Positions 35,027-45,345 of a DNA stretch of 64,000 nt are shown piece after piece. The translations under genes and the position numbers were made by a program. This stretch comes from Burkholderiales bacterium (GTDB lineage Bacteria; Pseudomonadota; Gammaproteobacteria; Burkholderiales; Burkholderiaceae_C), in the NCBI GenBank assembly GCA_947474755.1, contig CANJJE010000003.1, positions 186,001-250,000 on the forward strand, read 5' to 3'. The notes under the pieces were generated by a model, which saw only the letters and a list, made by a program, of their open reading frames with translations, searched no databases and had not been told where the DNA came from. Within the stretch, counting starts at the first letter, position 1, and each line of letters begins with the position of its first letter.

Positions 35027-37429
35027 TCAAGCGCCTATGATTTTCAACACGTCATTGACGATGCGAGTTGCTGCCCCGTCGGGCAGTAATGTTCTCGACA
35101 GAAACTGCCTGGCCCGCCCCTTTACCGCGTCGGCCGACGTTGGGTGCAAGCTAGATCGCACGAACTCGGCCCAATCCGGCGCTGTGCGAATCAAGGGCAA
35201 GGGTTCGTAGTTGGGCAACTCAAGGTCATGGGCGACGACGGCCACCGGCAGCCCCATGCGAGACGCGTCGAGCGCAACGGTGGACGGCGAGGTGATCGCC
35301 GCATGCAGATGCCCCATCAAGCTAGGCGCAGTGTGCGGCTCCCACATAGGCAACTTCGGATCAGCAATCACGATGTTGTCGGCTCTCGGTGTGGTGCCGC
35401 TGAAGTTGCTGGTCAACCACCTGCCCGCGTGGTGCGGTTTCACCAAGAAAGTCAGCTCCGGGAACTCGATGGCCAGTTGCTGAACACCTTCGAGAAAGAA
35501 TGACCGATATGTGTCCGAGTAACGCGACCAGTGAAGGTTCTCGAACACGCCAATCACGGTACTGCCGACGGGCAATAGATCCATCAGGTCGGCTTTCGCT
35601 ACTGACGCCGGCTTTGGGCAACCGATCGGCACGCACTTGCTACGCGTATCCATGCGAACGTTGGCATGCAGCGTTTCCAGACCTCCCCATAGGTAGATGC
35701 GCTGCGACGAGAAAGTGATTTTGTCCGCGGCATGCGATTCGTCTTCATAGGTCAGGCCGCTGTTCTCGAAGCCGTGCTGCAAGGTTGCCGTGAACAGATT
35801 CTGGGCATTAGCCGCGTCGGTCAGCCGTCGCGTGAAGCGATGCGGCCCCAGATTCGACTCGGTTGCTGTAAGAAGAACTCTCGCCGACGGTGGAAACTTG
35901 AAGCTTCCGTGCAGGTGGTAGTCGTCGGCCAGAACAATGAGCCGAATCGCATGAGCATTCAGCGTGCTCGCCAGCCGCGGGGACTTCTTGACCAACGCGC
36001 TCGCACAACACGCCACCACGCTGACATTGACCCGTAGTGCCTGCTGCATGATCGGCAGCACCAGGTCCAAATCCTGGATCACATTGAGACCGACCACCAA
36101 CTCTGCGTCCACTATCGAAGCCCGTGGCGCCGACATGGTCTGGTCAATCACCCGCATCCAGGCGGCAGCGGTTGCTGCCTGACCAAATTCGGCTTCAACG
36201 ATCTGGCGACCCCTGATTACGTCGGCTGCAGCGCGGTCCTTGTCGGTAAGGTAGAGCCGCAAGCCGTACAGGAACTTGTCCATCACGACGCACTCGCGCA
36301 GCGCCTCAAGGGCTGGCGTGGCGGTGGCCACCACAGGCACCCCAGCCATGAGGGCGGTGGCCGTGCGGTTTGCGGATTTGCAGACGCTGAAAGCGTCTCG
36401 CGAATTTGGAACCACCACCACCGACGCGACCGCCAGCTCAGACGCGAGGCTCTGTTCAGACCACTCAACGAAGCGTGACGGAATCGCCAGGGGCTTGATG
36501 TGCTGCTGGTAGATCCCAATGCGATTCGACACAACGACCAACTCAACCCTGAACTCGCGCGCAATGGCTTCCAACGGCTCACGTATATCAAGCAAATCCG
36601 CGATGCCGAAGCGCGCGTACGGGGCGCCGTGATTTCCGAACCAAAGAATGCGTTTCAAGCCTGGATCTAGCCGCCTGGGTGGGGCGAGCGTAGGTGACGG
36701 CAGAGCAGTTGCTTCAAACAATCTCGCCCGCATTCGCACTCTGAATTTGTCGTAGCACCGATAGGCGCGCTTGGCCCATGGACGCCAGTGCAACTCGCGG
36801 CTGGCAAGTCGCTTCGCCAGTGGGACCTTCGCCGCCATCCGGAAACTGTTGAAGCGTCGACTTATCAAGGCGCCTTGCCTGCGAAAAAGGACAACTAGAC
36901 CGGCTTTCTTCCAGTTCAGGCGCTCATCGGCTAGCGCTCGCGACAGCCTTTGGCGCATCTGCGCCAATAAATGAGGCGTCTCCAGGCCGTCCGGAACGAC
37001 GTGAACCGGCGTGTGATCGTCCAGATGGGCCTTGACGACTTGCGCCAGCGGTTCAGTGGTGACCACGACGCCTTGGGCGATTCTTGCCATGGCAAGGAAA
37101 ATCTGCGCTGGAGGAGTTTTCAGCTCTTGCGACGCCACTCCGTACTTCGGAACGAAGATGTTGTCGCATAGATCCAGAAGAACCGGCACACCACGGGCGC
37201 GGGCCAGTTGCAGCAGTGCAAGGTCGTCGGCGGTAAAGCTCTTCACGATGACCAGCAGGTCCAGCGTGTCGATCTTGGCTTGGCAGAGACTGGAAAAGAC
37301 CCGGTACGTTTTTCCGTGCGATTCAAGAGCTAGCAGTGGCAGCAACGCACGGTAGCGGACGCTGGCCATGTTGAAATCTAGTGAGGCAACCTTCCAGCCT
37401 ATGTCAAGTGATGTTGGCGCTGAAATCAT
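35027..37429 (-). CDS. Two-domain transferase: GT-B glycosyltransferase fused to a TagB/TagF-like domain
   Basis: 800 residues. The first half (to about 430) resembles a GT4 enzyme: V-H-V-V-P-D-G-L, I-L-W-F-G-N-H-G and A-L-M-A-G-V-P-V-V-A-T. The second half (about 440-800) has V-I-G-V-F-E-N-L-H-W-S, F-L-V-K-P-H-H-A-G and I-T-S-P-S-T-V-A-L-D-A, the layout of CDP-glycerol glycerophosphotransferase-like (TagB/TagF, SpsB) or capsule-type transferases. It is the first gene of the polysaccharide unit. A TTG three codons before the chosen ATG (37429) is possible. Whether the second half transfers a sugar or a glycerol-phosphate cannot be told. Confidence 0.65.
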   Translation of the reverse strand: MISAPTSLDIGWKVASLDFNMASVRYRALLPLLALESHGKTYRVFSSLCQAKIDTLDLLVIVKSFTADDLALLQLARARGVPVLLDLCDNIFVPKYGVASQELKTPPAQIFLAMARIAQGVVVTTEPLAQVVKAHLDDHTPVHVVPDGLETPHLLAQMRQRLSRALADERLNWKKAGLVVLFRRQGALISRRFNSFRMAAKVPLAKRLASRELHWRPWAKRAYRCYDKFRVRMRARLFEATALPSPTLAPPRRLDPGLKRILWFGNHGAPYARFGIADLLDIREPLEAIAREFRVELVVVSNRIGIYQQHIKPLAIPSRFVEWSEQSLASELAVASVVVVPNSRDAFSVCKSANRTATALMAGVPVVATATPALEALRECVVMDKFLYGLRLYLTDKDRAAADVIRGRQIVEAEFGQAATAAAWMRVIDQTMSAPRASIVDAELVVGLNVIQDLDLVLPIMQQALRVNVSVVACCASALVKKSPRLASTLNAHAIRLIVLADDYHLHGSFKFPPSARVLLTATESNLGPHRFTRRLTDAANAQNLFTATLQHGFENSGLTYEDESHAADKITFSSQRIYLWGGLETLHANVRMDTRSKCVPIGCPKPASVAKADLMDLLPVGSTVIGVFENLHWSRYSDTYRSFFLEGVQQLAIEFPELTFLVKPHHAGRWLTSNFSGTTPRADNIVIADPKLPMWEPHTAPSLMGHLHAAITSPSTVALDASRMGLPVAVVAHDLELPNYEPLPLIRTAPDWAEFVRSSLHPTSADAVKGRARQFLSRTLLPDGAATRIVNDVLKIIGA

Positions 37430-37613
37430 CTGGAGCAACTTCGATGCCCTTGTCGGCGTTAGTGGCCAATAGCATCCTTGACGAGGCGAGATTTCACCTC
37501 ATCTTACGGTAGAGCCGATATGCGGTTGGCTCTGCAAAGGTCCTGGGGAGCCGGTTACGCCTTGAACACGCTGTAAAGATACCGGCGCTGATCGGCAGCG
37601 CCGCCCGCCTCGT

Positions 37614-38093
37614 CTAATCCCGCGACGGAATCGACATCACCGCCGGTGCCCGAGTCACGCGGGTCTTGCCGCCGGTGGTGACCAGGATGACCGGGTCGCC
37701 GGCAGCCAGAGTCTCTTTGCCCTTGGCCTGAACGATGGCACGGCGCTCGCCGTTGCGCATTTGAACCAGGACCTCGATCGCATCTTCGCTGGTGCCCATG
37801 CGCTCGATGGCATTGCCCGCCAAGGCGCCAGCCACGGCGCCGAGTACCCCGACCACCGCACCGGTGGTGTTACCACCCACCTTCGAACCCGCCACGCCAC
37901 CGACCACGGCACCGGTCACGCCGCCAATGCCGCTCTGGCTGCCATCGACGGTGACAGAACGCACCGACAGCACGGTGGCATCCTGAACCTGGGACAGGCG
38001 CTGTGCATCGCCGCGCTGGATGACGTCAGGGCTGGTGGTCGAGCAGCCGGTGAGCACGGCGAGGATGGTGAAAGCAGCGATGACTCTTTTCAT
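37614..38093 (-). CDS. Glycine-zipper outer-membrane lipoprotein
   Basis: 159 residues. The signal peptide ends in the lipobox L-T-G-C with Cys17 as the lipidated residue. Residues about 55-95 carry a glycine zipper of G-A-V-V-G-G and G-S-K-V-G-G type repeats, as in SlyB/17-kDa antigen/Rick_17kDa proteins, followed by a small beta-rich domain with V-L-V-Q-M-R-N-G-E. Such proteins are anchored in the outer membrane facing the periplasm and support envelope integrity. Transcribed separately: the 184 bases between it and the glycan locus, and the 166 bases above its start, hold no other gene. Confidence 0.85.
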   Translation of the reverse strand: MKRVIAAFTILAVLTGCSTTSPDVIQRGDAQRLSQVQDATVLSVRSVTVDGSQSGIGGVTGAVVGGVAGSKVGGNTTGAVVGVLGAVAGALAGNAIERMGTSEDAIEVLVQMRNGERRAIVQAKGKETLAAGDPVILVTTGGKTRVTRAPAVMSIPSRD

Positions 38094-38259
38094 GGCAATG
38101 GCCTTTGGGATCTGTGTTCGAAGTGACAAGCAACGTTCAGCGTCAAACGCGGGTTGACGCGCGCGCCGCCGCATTGGACACCGGCAAAAGCGCGATGTTC
38201 CTCGGCTCGAACGTAAAGAGATGTTGCAGACTGGCTCTGCGCGGAACGCCAGCGCGTGA

Positions 38260-38817
38260 TCACGCGCGAAGTCGGCTGTGACGGGGCACGCTGGCGAGCA
38301 GGAACTCCATCTGATCGGCCAGAATCCTGCGGCCGCGCAGGATCATGTCTTCGTGCAGGCTGGGGACGTAGGGAAGGTAGAGCAGGCTCATCCGCGCCTC
38401 TTCGGGCAGGCGGTTGCCCTTGTTGCCGTTGCAGGTGCGGCAGGCCGTGATGCAGTTCATCCAGGTGTCGTGCCCGCCGCGTGAGGTGGGGATGATGTGC
38501 TCGCGGGTCAGGTCATCGGCGTGGAAATGTCCGCCACAGTAGGCGCACACATGGCGGTCGCGCACGAAGAGCTTGGGGTTCGACAGCGCCGGGCTTTGCC
38601 GCCATGCGCGACTGGGAATGGCGCCGCGCACGGCGATGATGGGATGCACCTCGATGCGCGATTGCAGGCCGGTGCGCCGCTGCACGCCGCCGCGCAGCAC
38701 GTAGAAGGCGTCGCCCAGCGTCCATGCAACACCATCGCTGGCATACAGCACGGCCGCTTCCTTGGCCGAAAGCCAGGACTGGGGTCGTCCCGACACGTCG
38801 AGTTGCAGAACTTCCAA
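38260..38817 (-). CDS. HNH endonuclease family protein
   Basis: 185 residues from a TTG start at 38817. The HNH core reads C-A-Y-C-G-G, R-E-H-I-I-P-T-S-R-G-G, W-x-N-C-I-T-A-C-R-T-C-N-G-N-K-G: two C-x-x-C zinc knuckles around the catalytic His. The TTG is chosen because GGGAGG lies seven bases upstream; the alternative TTG two codons earlier would sit directly against that site, and no ATG exists. Widely conserved in betaproteobacteria as a lone gene; role unknown, with no toxin, phage or restriction partner nearby. Confidence 0.78.
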   Translation of the reverse strand: MEVLQLDVSGRPQSWLSAKEAAVLYASDGVAWTLGDAFYVLRGGVQRRTGLQSRIEVHPIIAVRGAIPSRAWRQSPALSNPKLFVRDRHVCAYCGGHFHADDLTREHIIPTSRGGHDTWMNCITACRTCNGNKGNRLPEEARMSLLYLPYVPSLHEDMILRGRRILADQMEFLLASVPRHSRLRA

Positions 38818-39034
38818 GATCAAGCCTCCCGGAACACAAGCCTAACCAATCCGCGTGACAAGCCGAATATTCGCACGCTGCGCTGCCTGGCGGGTTTCTC
38901 GCGGGAATGAATTGCACGCGGCGTGCCGCATCCGGCGGCCGGCACGGCCGTTCGGTGCGCCCGACAATACGGCTTCGGCAGTGCACACGGCTGCGTCGGA
39001 CGCTGCCCCGAATCGATAGAACCCAGGAACCCGC

Positions 39035-40825
39035 ATGCCTCACTACACCCCCCCTTTGCGCGACATGCAGTTCGTGCTGCATGAGTTGCTGAACGTCACT
39101 GAAGCCCTGAGAGCGATGCCGGCGCATGCCCATGTCGATGTCGACACCTTCAACGCCGTGCTCGAGGAAGGCGGCAAGTTCGCCAGCGAGGTCATCGCGC
39201 CGCTGAACCAGCGTGGCGACGCCGAGGGCTGCACGCTGAACCGCGACACGCACGAGGTCAGCACGCCCGGTGGCTTCAAGGCCGCTTACGAGAAGTTCGT
39301 CGAGGGCGGCTGGCCGTCGCTGGGCTGCGATGCGGCCTATGGCGGGCAGGGCCTGCCGGTGACGCTGAACCAGTGCCTGTACGAGATGCTCAACAGCGCC
39401 AGCCAGGCCTGGACGATGTATCCCGGCCTGACGCACGGTGCCTACGAATGCCTGCACGCCCACGGCACGCCCGAGCAGCGGCAGACCTACCTGCCAAAGC
39501 TCACCAGCGGCGAATGGACCGGCACGATGTGCCTGACCGAAGCGCACTGCGGCACCGACCTGGGATTGCTTCGAACCAGGGCAGAACCTCAAGCCGACGG
39601 CAGCTTCCTGATCACCGGCAACAAGATCTTCATCAGCGCCGGCGAACACGATCTGGCTGCGAACATCATCCATCTGGTGCTGGCACGGCTGCCCGACGCG
39701 CCTGAAGGCAGCAAGGGAATCTCCTTGTTCGTCGTACCGAAGTTCCTGGTGAACGCCGATGGCTCGCTGGGCGCACGCAACACCATCTCTTGCGGTGCGC
39801 TGGAGCACAAGATGGGCATCCACGGCAATGCCACCTGCCAGATGAACCTCGACGGTGCCTGCGGCTGGCTGGTCGGGCAGCCGCACAAGGGGCTGAGCGC
39901 GATGTTCGTGATGATGAACGCCGCGCGGCTCGGTGTCGGCGTGCAGTCGCTGGGGCTCACCGAGGTGGCCTATCAGAATGCGGCGGCTTACGCGAAAGAC
40001 CGGCTGCAGAGCCGCGCGCTCAGTGGCGCCAAAGCGCCAGACAAGCCAGCCGACCCGATCATCGTGCACCCCGATGTGCGCAAGATGCTGCTGACTGCTC
40101 GCGCCTATGCCGAGGGCGGGCGCGCGCTGGCGATCTTCACCGCGCTGCTGATCGACCAGGAGACGTCGTCGACCGACGAGGAACTCAAGCAGCATGCCGC
40201 CGACCTGGTCGCGCTGCTGACACCGATCGTCAAGGCCTTCCTGACGGACAACGCCTGGATCTCGACCTCGCAGTGCCTGCAGGTGTTCGGCGGACACGGC
40301 TATGTGCGTGAATGGGGCATGGAGCAGTTCGTGCGCGATGCGCGCATCAACATGATCTACGAGGGCACCAACACCATCCAGTCGCTCGACCTGCTCGGGC
40401 GCAAGGTGCTGCTGGACAAGGGCAAGAAGCTGACGAAGCTGATCGAGCTTGTGCAGCAGCTGATCCACGACGAATGCGTCCACGCGGAGATGCTGGAATT
40501 CATCAACCCGCTGGCCGACCTGGGGGAGAAGTTGACGAAGCTGAGCACCGAACTGGGCCTGAAGGCCTTTGGCAATCCCGACGAAGTCGGGGCGGCGGCG
40601 GTCGACTACCTGCGCCTGGTCGGGCACCTGGTGTTTGCCTACTTCTGGGCGCGGATGGCACGGGTGGCGCTCGATCACCCGGAGAGCGAGGATCCGTTCT
40701 ACCGTGCCAAGCTGGCTACCGCCCGCTTCTACTTCGCCTTTCTGCTGCCCGAGACGACGGCGCTGATGCGCAGCGCTCGCGCTGGCGTGAAGCCACTGAT
40801 GGCGATGGATGCATCGCTGTTCTGA
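39035..40825 (+). CDS. Acyl-CoA dehydrogenase (large, DmdC-like subfamily)
   Basis: 596 residues, longer than the 380 of short-chain enzymes because of an extra C-terminal domain. It has C-L-T-E-A-H-C-G-T-D-L-G (FAD/substrate contact), Q-V-F-G-G-H-G-Y and Y-E-G-T-N-T-I-Q with Glu443 as likely catalytic base. The subfamily includes methylmercaptopropionyl-CoA dehydrogenases, but most members act on fatty acyl-CoA. An AGGAA site precedes the ATG. It lies 84 bases before a fused beta-oxidation enzyme on the same strand, pointing to fatty acid degradation. Confidence 0.85.
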   Translation: MPHYTPPLRDMQFVLHELLNVTEALRAMPAHAHVDVDTFNAVLEEGGKFASEVIAPLNQRGDAEGCTLNRDTHEVSTPGGFKAAYEKFVEGGWPSLGCDAAYGGQGLPVTLNQCLYEMLNSASQAWTMYPGLTHGAYECLHAHGTPEQRQTYLPKLTSGEWTGTMCLTEAHCGTDLGLLRTRAEPQADGSFLITGNKIFISAGEHDLAANIIHLVLARLPDAPEGSKGISLFVVPKFLVNADGSLGARNTISCGALEHKMGIHGNATCQMNLDGACGWLVGQPHKGLSAMFVMMNAARLGVGVQSLGLTEVAYQNAAAYAKDRLQSRALSGAKAPDKPADPIIVHPDVRKMLLTARAYAEGGRALAIFTALLIDQETSSTDEELKQHAADLVALLTPIVKAFLTDNAWISTSQCLQVFGGHGYVREWGMEQFVRDARINMIYEGTNTIQSLDLLGRKVLLDKGKKLTKLIELVQQLIHDECVHAEMLEFINPLADLGEKLTKLSTELGLKAFGNPDEVGAAAVDYLRLVGHLVFAYFWARMARVALDHPESEDPFYRAKLATARFYFAFLLPETTALMRSARAGVKPLMAMDASLF

Positions 40826-40909
40826 CCGCCGTTCTGGAGAATGGCCGCCGCCCGCCCGGCGCGGCATTTGCTGGGCACCTGAATCGAACCTCAATTTCCC
40901 GGAGTCAGC

Positions 40910-43318
40910 ATGAAACGATTTACCGTCCGCAAGGTCGCCGTGCTGGGCGCCGGCGTCATGGGTGCCCAGATCGCCGCCCACCTCGCCAATGTTCGGGTGC
41001 CGGTGGTGCTGTTCGACCTGCCCGCGCGTGAAGGCGCCAGGAACGGCGTGGTCACCAGGGCGGTCGAGGGCCTGAAGAAGCTGAAGCCCGCGCCGCTGGG
41101 TATCAACGAAGATGCGGTGCTGATCGGCCAGGCCAACTACGAGGAACACCTCGAACAGCTCCGCGACTGCGACCTGATCATCGAGGCGATCGCCGAGCGC
41201 ATGGACTGGAAGCTCGACCTGTACACCAGGATCGCGCCCTTTGTTGCGCCCCACGCCATCGTCGCGAGCAACACGTCGGGGCTGAGCATCACCCAGCTCG
41301 GCGCGGTGCTGCCCGAAGCCATCCGGCCACGCTTTTGCGGCATCCACTTCTTCAACCCACCGCGCTACATGGCGCTGGTCGAGCTGATCCCGACACCCGC
41401 CACGCAGCCCGACATCCTCGACCAGCTCGAGGCCTTCGTGACCACCGCGCTCGGAAAGAGCGTGGTGCGGGCCAAGGACACGCCGAACTTCATCGCCAAC
41501 CGGGTCGGCGTGGCCGGCATGCTGGCGGTGATGAAAGAGGCGGAGCTGTTCGGCCTCGGCTACGACGTGGTCGATGACCTGACCGGCAAGAAGCTCGGCC
41601 GCGCCAGTTCAGGCACCTTCCGCACGGCCGATGTGGTCGGCCTGGACACGCTGGCGCACGTGATCAAGACCTCGCAGGACAACCTCGGGCCCGAGCAGTC
41701 GAACGACCCCTTCTTCGGCAGCTACGCGACACCGCCGGTGCTCACCGCGCTGATGGCCCGAGGCGCGCTCGGACAGAAGACCGGCGCCGGCTTCTACAAG
41801 AAGGTGGGCAAGGACATCCTGCGGTTCGACCCGGCCACGGGCGACTACGTGAGCGGCGGCGGCGTGGCCGACGAAGAGGTCGCGGGCATCCTGAAGAAGC
41901 CCCCCGCAGAGCGGTTGCGGCTGTTGCGCGAATCGAGCCATCCGCAGGCGCAGTTCCTGTGGGCGGTGCTGCGCGACAACTTCCACTACAGCGCCGTGCA
42001 CCTGGCCGACGTGGCCGACTGCGCACGCGACATCGACTTCGCGATGCGCTGGGGTTTCGGCTTCACACAGGGTCCGTTCGAGTTGTGGCAGGCGGCCGGC
42101 TGGACGCAGGTGACGCAATGGATCCAGGAGGACATCGCTGCCGGCAAGGCACTGTGTGCGGCCCCGTTGCCGAGCTGGGTGCTCGAAGGGCCGGTGCACG
42201 AGCACGGGGGTGTGCATCAGCCGATGGGATCGTGGAGCGCGGCACACCTGCGCTGGGTCGCACCGAGCGCCCTGCCGGTGTACGAGCGCCAGCACTTCCG
42301 CGAGGCCGTGTTCGGCTCCGGCGCGCCAGCGGCGCTGGCTTCGGGTACCGAGCTGTTCAAGATCGATGGATTGCGGGTGTGGACGCTCGACGGCGAGGTG
42401 CTGATCGCGAGCATCACCTCCAAGCTGCACCTGATCAGCCCGACCATCACCGAAGGACTGGTGAAGGCCGTCGGCCTGGCAGAGGAGAGCTACAAGGGCC
42501 TGGTGATCTGGTCGCCAGACGATGTGTTCTCGGCCGGTGCCAATCTGGAAGCCCTGATGCCGGTGTTCATGACGACCGGAGCGAAAGGCATCTCCGTCGA
42601 AGAGAAGAAGCTGCAGGACGCCATGCTGCGCGTGCGCTACGCGACGGTGCCGGTGGTGGCGGCGATCCGCGGTCTGGCGCTGGGCGGCGGCTGTGAACTG
42701 GCAGTGCATTGCGCCAGACGCGTCGCGGCGATGGAGAGCTATGTCGGGCTGGTCGAGGTTGGCGTGGGATTGATTCCCGGCGCGGGCGGGCTGACCTACA
42801 TCGCACGGCGTGCGGCCGAGATGGCAGCGGCCGGCAACGCCCAGGCCGATCTGCTGACCTTCCTGAAAGACGGGTTCACGACGGCAGCGATGGCCAAGGT
42901 CGGCACCAGCGCGATCGACAGCCGTCAGCTCGGCTACCTGCTGTGGAGCGACGTGATCGTGCCGCACAAGGACGAGCTGCTGTTCGTGGCGCTCACGCAG
43001 GCCAAGGCGCTGTTCGACAGCGGCTATCGGCCGCCGGCGAAACGGCTGTTTCCGGTGGCCGGGCGCGATGGTGCCGCGACCATCAAGACGCAGCTGGTCA
43101 ACATGCGCGACGGCGGCTTCATCAGCGCGCACGATTTCCACATCGCGTCGCTGATCGCCGAGGTCTTGTGCGGCGGGGATGTCGACGCCGGATCGCTGGT
43201 CAGCGAGGACTACCTGATGACGCTGGAGCGCCGGCGTTTCTGCGACCTGCTCAAGCATCCGAAGACGCAGGAGCGGATCATGGGCATGCTCGGCACCGGC
43301 AAGCCGGTCAGGAACTGA
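40910..43318 (+). CDS. Fused 3-hydroxyacyl-CoA dehydrogenase/enoyl-CoA hydratase (FadN-like)
   Basis: 802 residues. The N-terminal NAD domain has V-L-G-A-G-V-M-G (Gly13, 15, 18) and F-C-G-I-H-F-F-N-P-P-R-Y-M. The C-terminal third is a crotonase domain with F-S-A-G-A-N-L-E and L-A-L-G-G-G-C-E-L-A. This dehydrogenase-first order is that of FadN rather than E. coli FadB, where the hydratase comes first. It catalyses hydration and NAD-dependent oxidation of enoyl-CoA. A thiolase is not next to it; the one at 3829-5025 could serve. Confidence 0.87.
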   Translation: MKRFTVRKVAVLGAGVMGAQIAAHLANVRVPVVLFDLPAREGARNGVVTRAVEGLKKLKPAPLGINEDAVLIGQANYEEHLEQLRDCDLIIEAIAERMDWKLDLYTRIAPFVAPHAIVASNTSGLSITQLGAVLPEAIRPRFCGIHFFNPPRYMALVELIPTPATQPDILDQLEAFVTTALGKSVVRAKDTPNFIANRVGVAGMLAVMKEAELFGLGYDVVDDLTGKKLGRASSGTFRTADVVGLDTLAHVIKTSQDNLGPEQSNDPFFGSYATPPVLTALMARGALGQKTGAGFYKKVGKDILRFDPATGDYVSGGGVADEEVAGILKKPPAERLRLLRESSHPQAQFLWAVLRDNFHYSAVHLADVADCARDIDFAMRWGFGFTQGPFELWQAAGWTQVTQWIQEDIAAGKALCAAPLPSWVLEGPVHEHGGVHQPMGSWSAAHLRWVAPSALPVYERQHFREAVFGSGAPAALASGTELFKIDGLRVWTLDGEVLIASITSKLHLISPTITEGLVKAVGLAEESYKGLVIWSPDDVFSAGANLEALMPVFMTTGAKGISVEEKKLQDAMLRVRYATVPVVAAIRGLALGGGCELAVHCARRVAAMESYVGLVEVGVGLIPGAGGLTYIARRAAEMAAAGNAQADLLTFLKDGFTTAAMAKVGTSAIDSRQLGYLLWSDVIVPHKDELLFVALTQAKALFDSGYRPPAKRLFPVAGRDGAATIKTQLVNMRDGGFISAHDFHIASLIAEVLCGGDVDAGSLVSEDYLMTLERRRFCDLLKHPKTQERIMGMLGTGKPVRN

Positions 43319-43329
43319 AGCACCTGGCA

Positions 43330-43349
43330 CCCGCCCTCGCCGGGGCGGG
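43330..43349. terminator. GC hairpin between convergent fadN-like and hslU genes
   Basis: CCCGCCC (43330-43336) pairs with GGGCGGG (43343-43349) around a six-base loop in the 49-base gap. There is no T-run, so it is only a candidate terminator. Confidence 0.4.
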
Positions 43350-43367
43350 ATGCCCATCGGCCTCGCG

Positions 43368-44710
43368 CTACAGGATGTAGCGCGACAGGTCTTCGTTGCG
43401 GGCCAGTTCGCCCAGCTTGGCATCGACTTCGGCCGCACCGAGTGTGATGGTCTGGCCACTGCGGTTGGGCGCATCGAAGCTGACTTCGTCGAGCAGCCGC
43501 TCCATCACGGTGGCCAGGCGACGGGCACCGATGTTCTCGGTGCGCTCGTTGACGTCATAGGCGATCTGCGCGAGCCGACGGATGCCCTCGGGGGCGATCT
43601 GCAGGCTGACGCCTTCCGTTGCCAGCAGCGCCTGGTACTGCTTGACCAGGCTGGCATGCGTCTGCGTGAGGATGGCTTCGAAGTCGTCGACGCTCAGCGA
43701 GCCCAGTTCCACGCGGATCGGGAAGCGACCTTGCAGCTCGGGGATCAGGTCGCTGGGCTTGGACAGGTGGAACGCCCCCGAGGCGATGAAGAGGATGTGA
43801 TCGGTCTTGACGATGCCGTGTTTGGTGCTGACCGACGTGCCTTCGACCAGCGGCAGCAAGTCGCGCTGCACGCCTTGCCGGGACACATCGGCACCACTGG
43901 TCTCATGGCGTGAAGCGACCTTGTCGATTTCGTCGAGAAAGACGATGCCGTTCTGCTCGGTCTGCAGCACGGCGGCCGCCCTGATCTCTTCCTCATTGAC
44001 CAGCTTGGCCGCTTCTTCGTCAACCAGCAGATGCCGCGCTTCGCCGATCTTGAGCTTGCGAAGCTTGCGCCTGGACCCACCCGCACTGGCGAACAGGCCC
44101 TGCAGCTGGTCGGCCATGTCTCCCATGCCGGCTGGGCCCATGATCCGGAGTTGCGGCTTGGGCTCAGCGAGGTCGATCTCGATGTCCTTGTCGTCGAGCG
44201 TGCCTTCGCGCAAGCGCTTGCGCATCACCTGGCGAGCGGTGTTGTCGGCGGGCGCAGCTGCTGCCGAGGGATCGCCGCGCGGAGGCGGGGGCACCAGGAT
44301 GTCGAGGATGCGATCTTCGGCGGCGTCCTCTGCGCGCGTGCGCTGGCGCAGCATTGCTGATTCGCGCTGCTGCTTGACAGCCGTTTCGACCAGGTCGCGA
44401 ATGATCGAATCGACGTCCTTGCCGACGTAGCCGACCTCGGTGAACTTGGTCGCCTCGACCTTGATGAATGGCGCGTCAGCCAGCCGCGCCAGGCGCCGTG
44501 CGATCTCGGTCTTGCCGACGCCGGTCGGGCCGATCATCAGGATGTTCTTCGGCGTGATCTCGCTGCGCAAGGGCTCGTCGACCTGCTGGCGCCGCCAGCG
44601 GTTGCGCAACGCGATGGCCACCGCGCGCTTGGCGTCATGCTGGCCGACGATGTGGCGATCGAGTTCGGAGACGATCTCCTGCGGGGTCATGTTGCTGCTC
44701 ATCAGCGTGC

Positions 44711-44714
<4 letters not shown>
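43368..44714 (-). CDS. hslU: HslU ATPase subunit of the HslVU protease
   Basis: 448 residues. Walker A G62-P-T-G-V-G-K-T69, Walker [10 protein letters not shown], an inserted I-domain of about 100 residues, and the C-terminal I-L tail that docks into HslV. It unfolds substrates and feeds them to HslV in the cytosol; part of the heat-shock response. Its ATG overlaps the hslV stop by four bases (ATGA). A later in-frame ATG (M-S-S-N-M-T) is possible. Confidence 0.95.
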
Positions 44715-45265
<551 letters not shown>

Positions 45266-45345
45266 GATTCGGTGGTGGGAGCGGGGCCGCAGATTTCAAT
45301 CTCGAATAGGGTGCGCAGAGGCGGGAGCGAAGCCCGGCGACAAGC

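Noticed and set aside
38513-41347. 944-codon open frame on the minus strand
   Set aside because: Covers parts of the HNH gene in another frame and the opposite strand of the acyl-CoA dehydrogenase and FadN-like genes; not a fusion protein.
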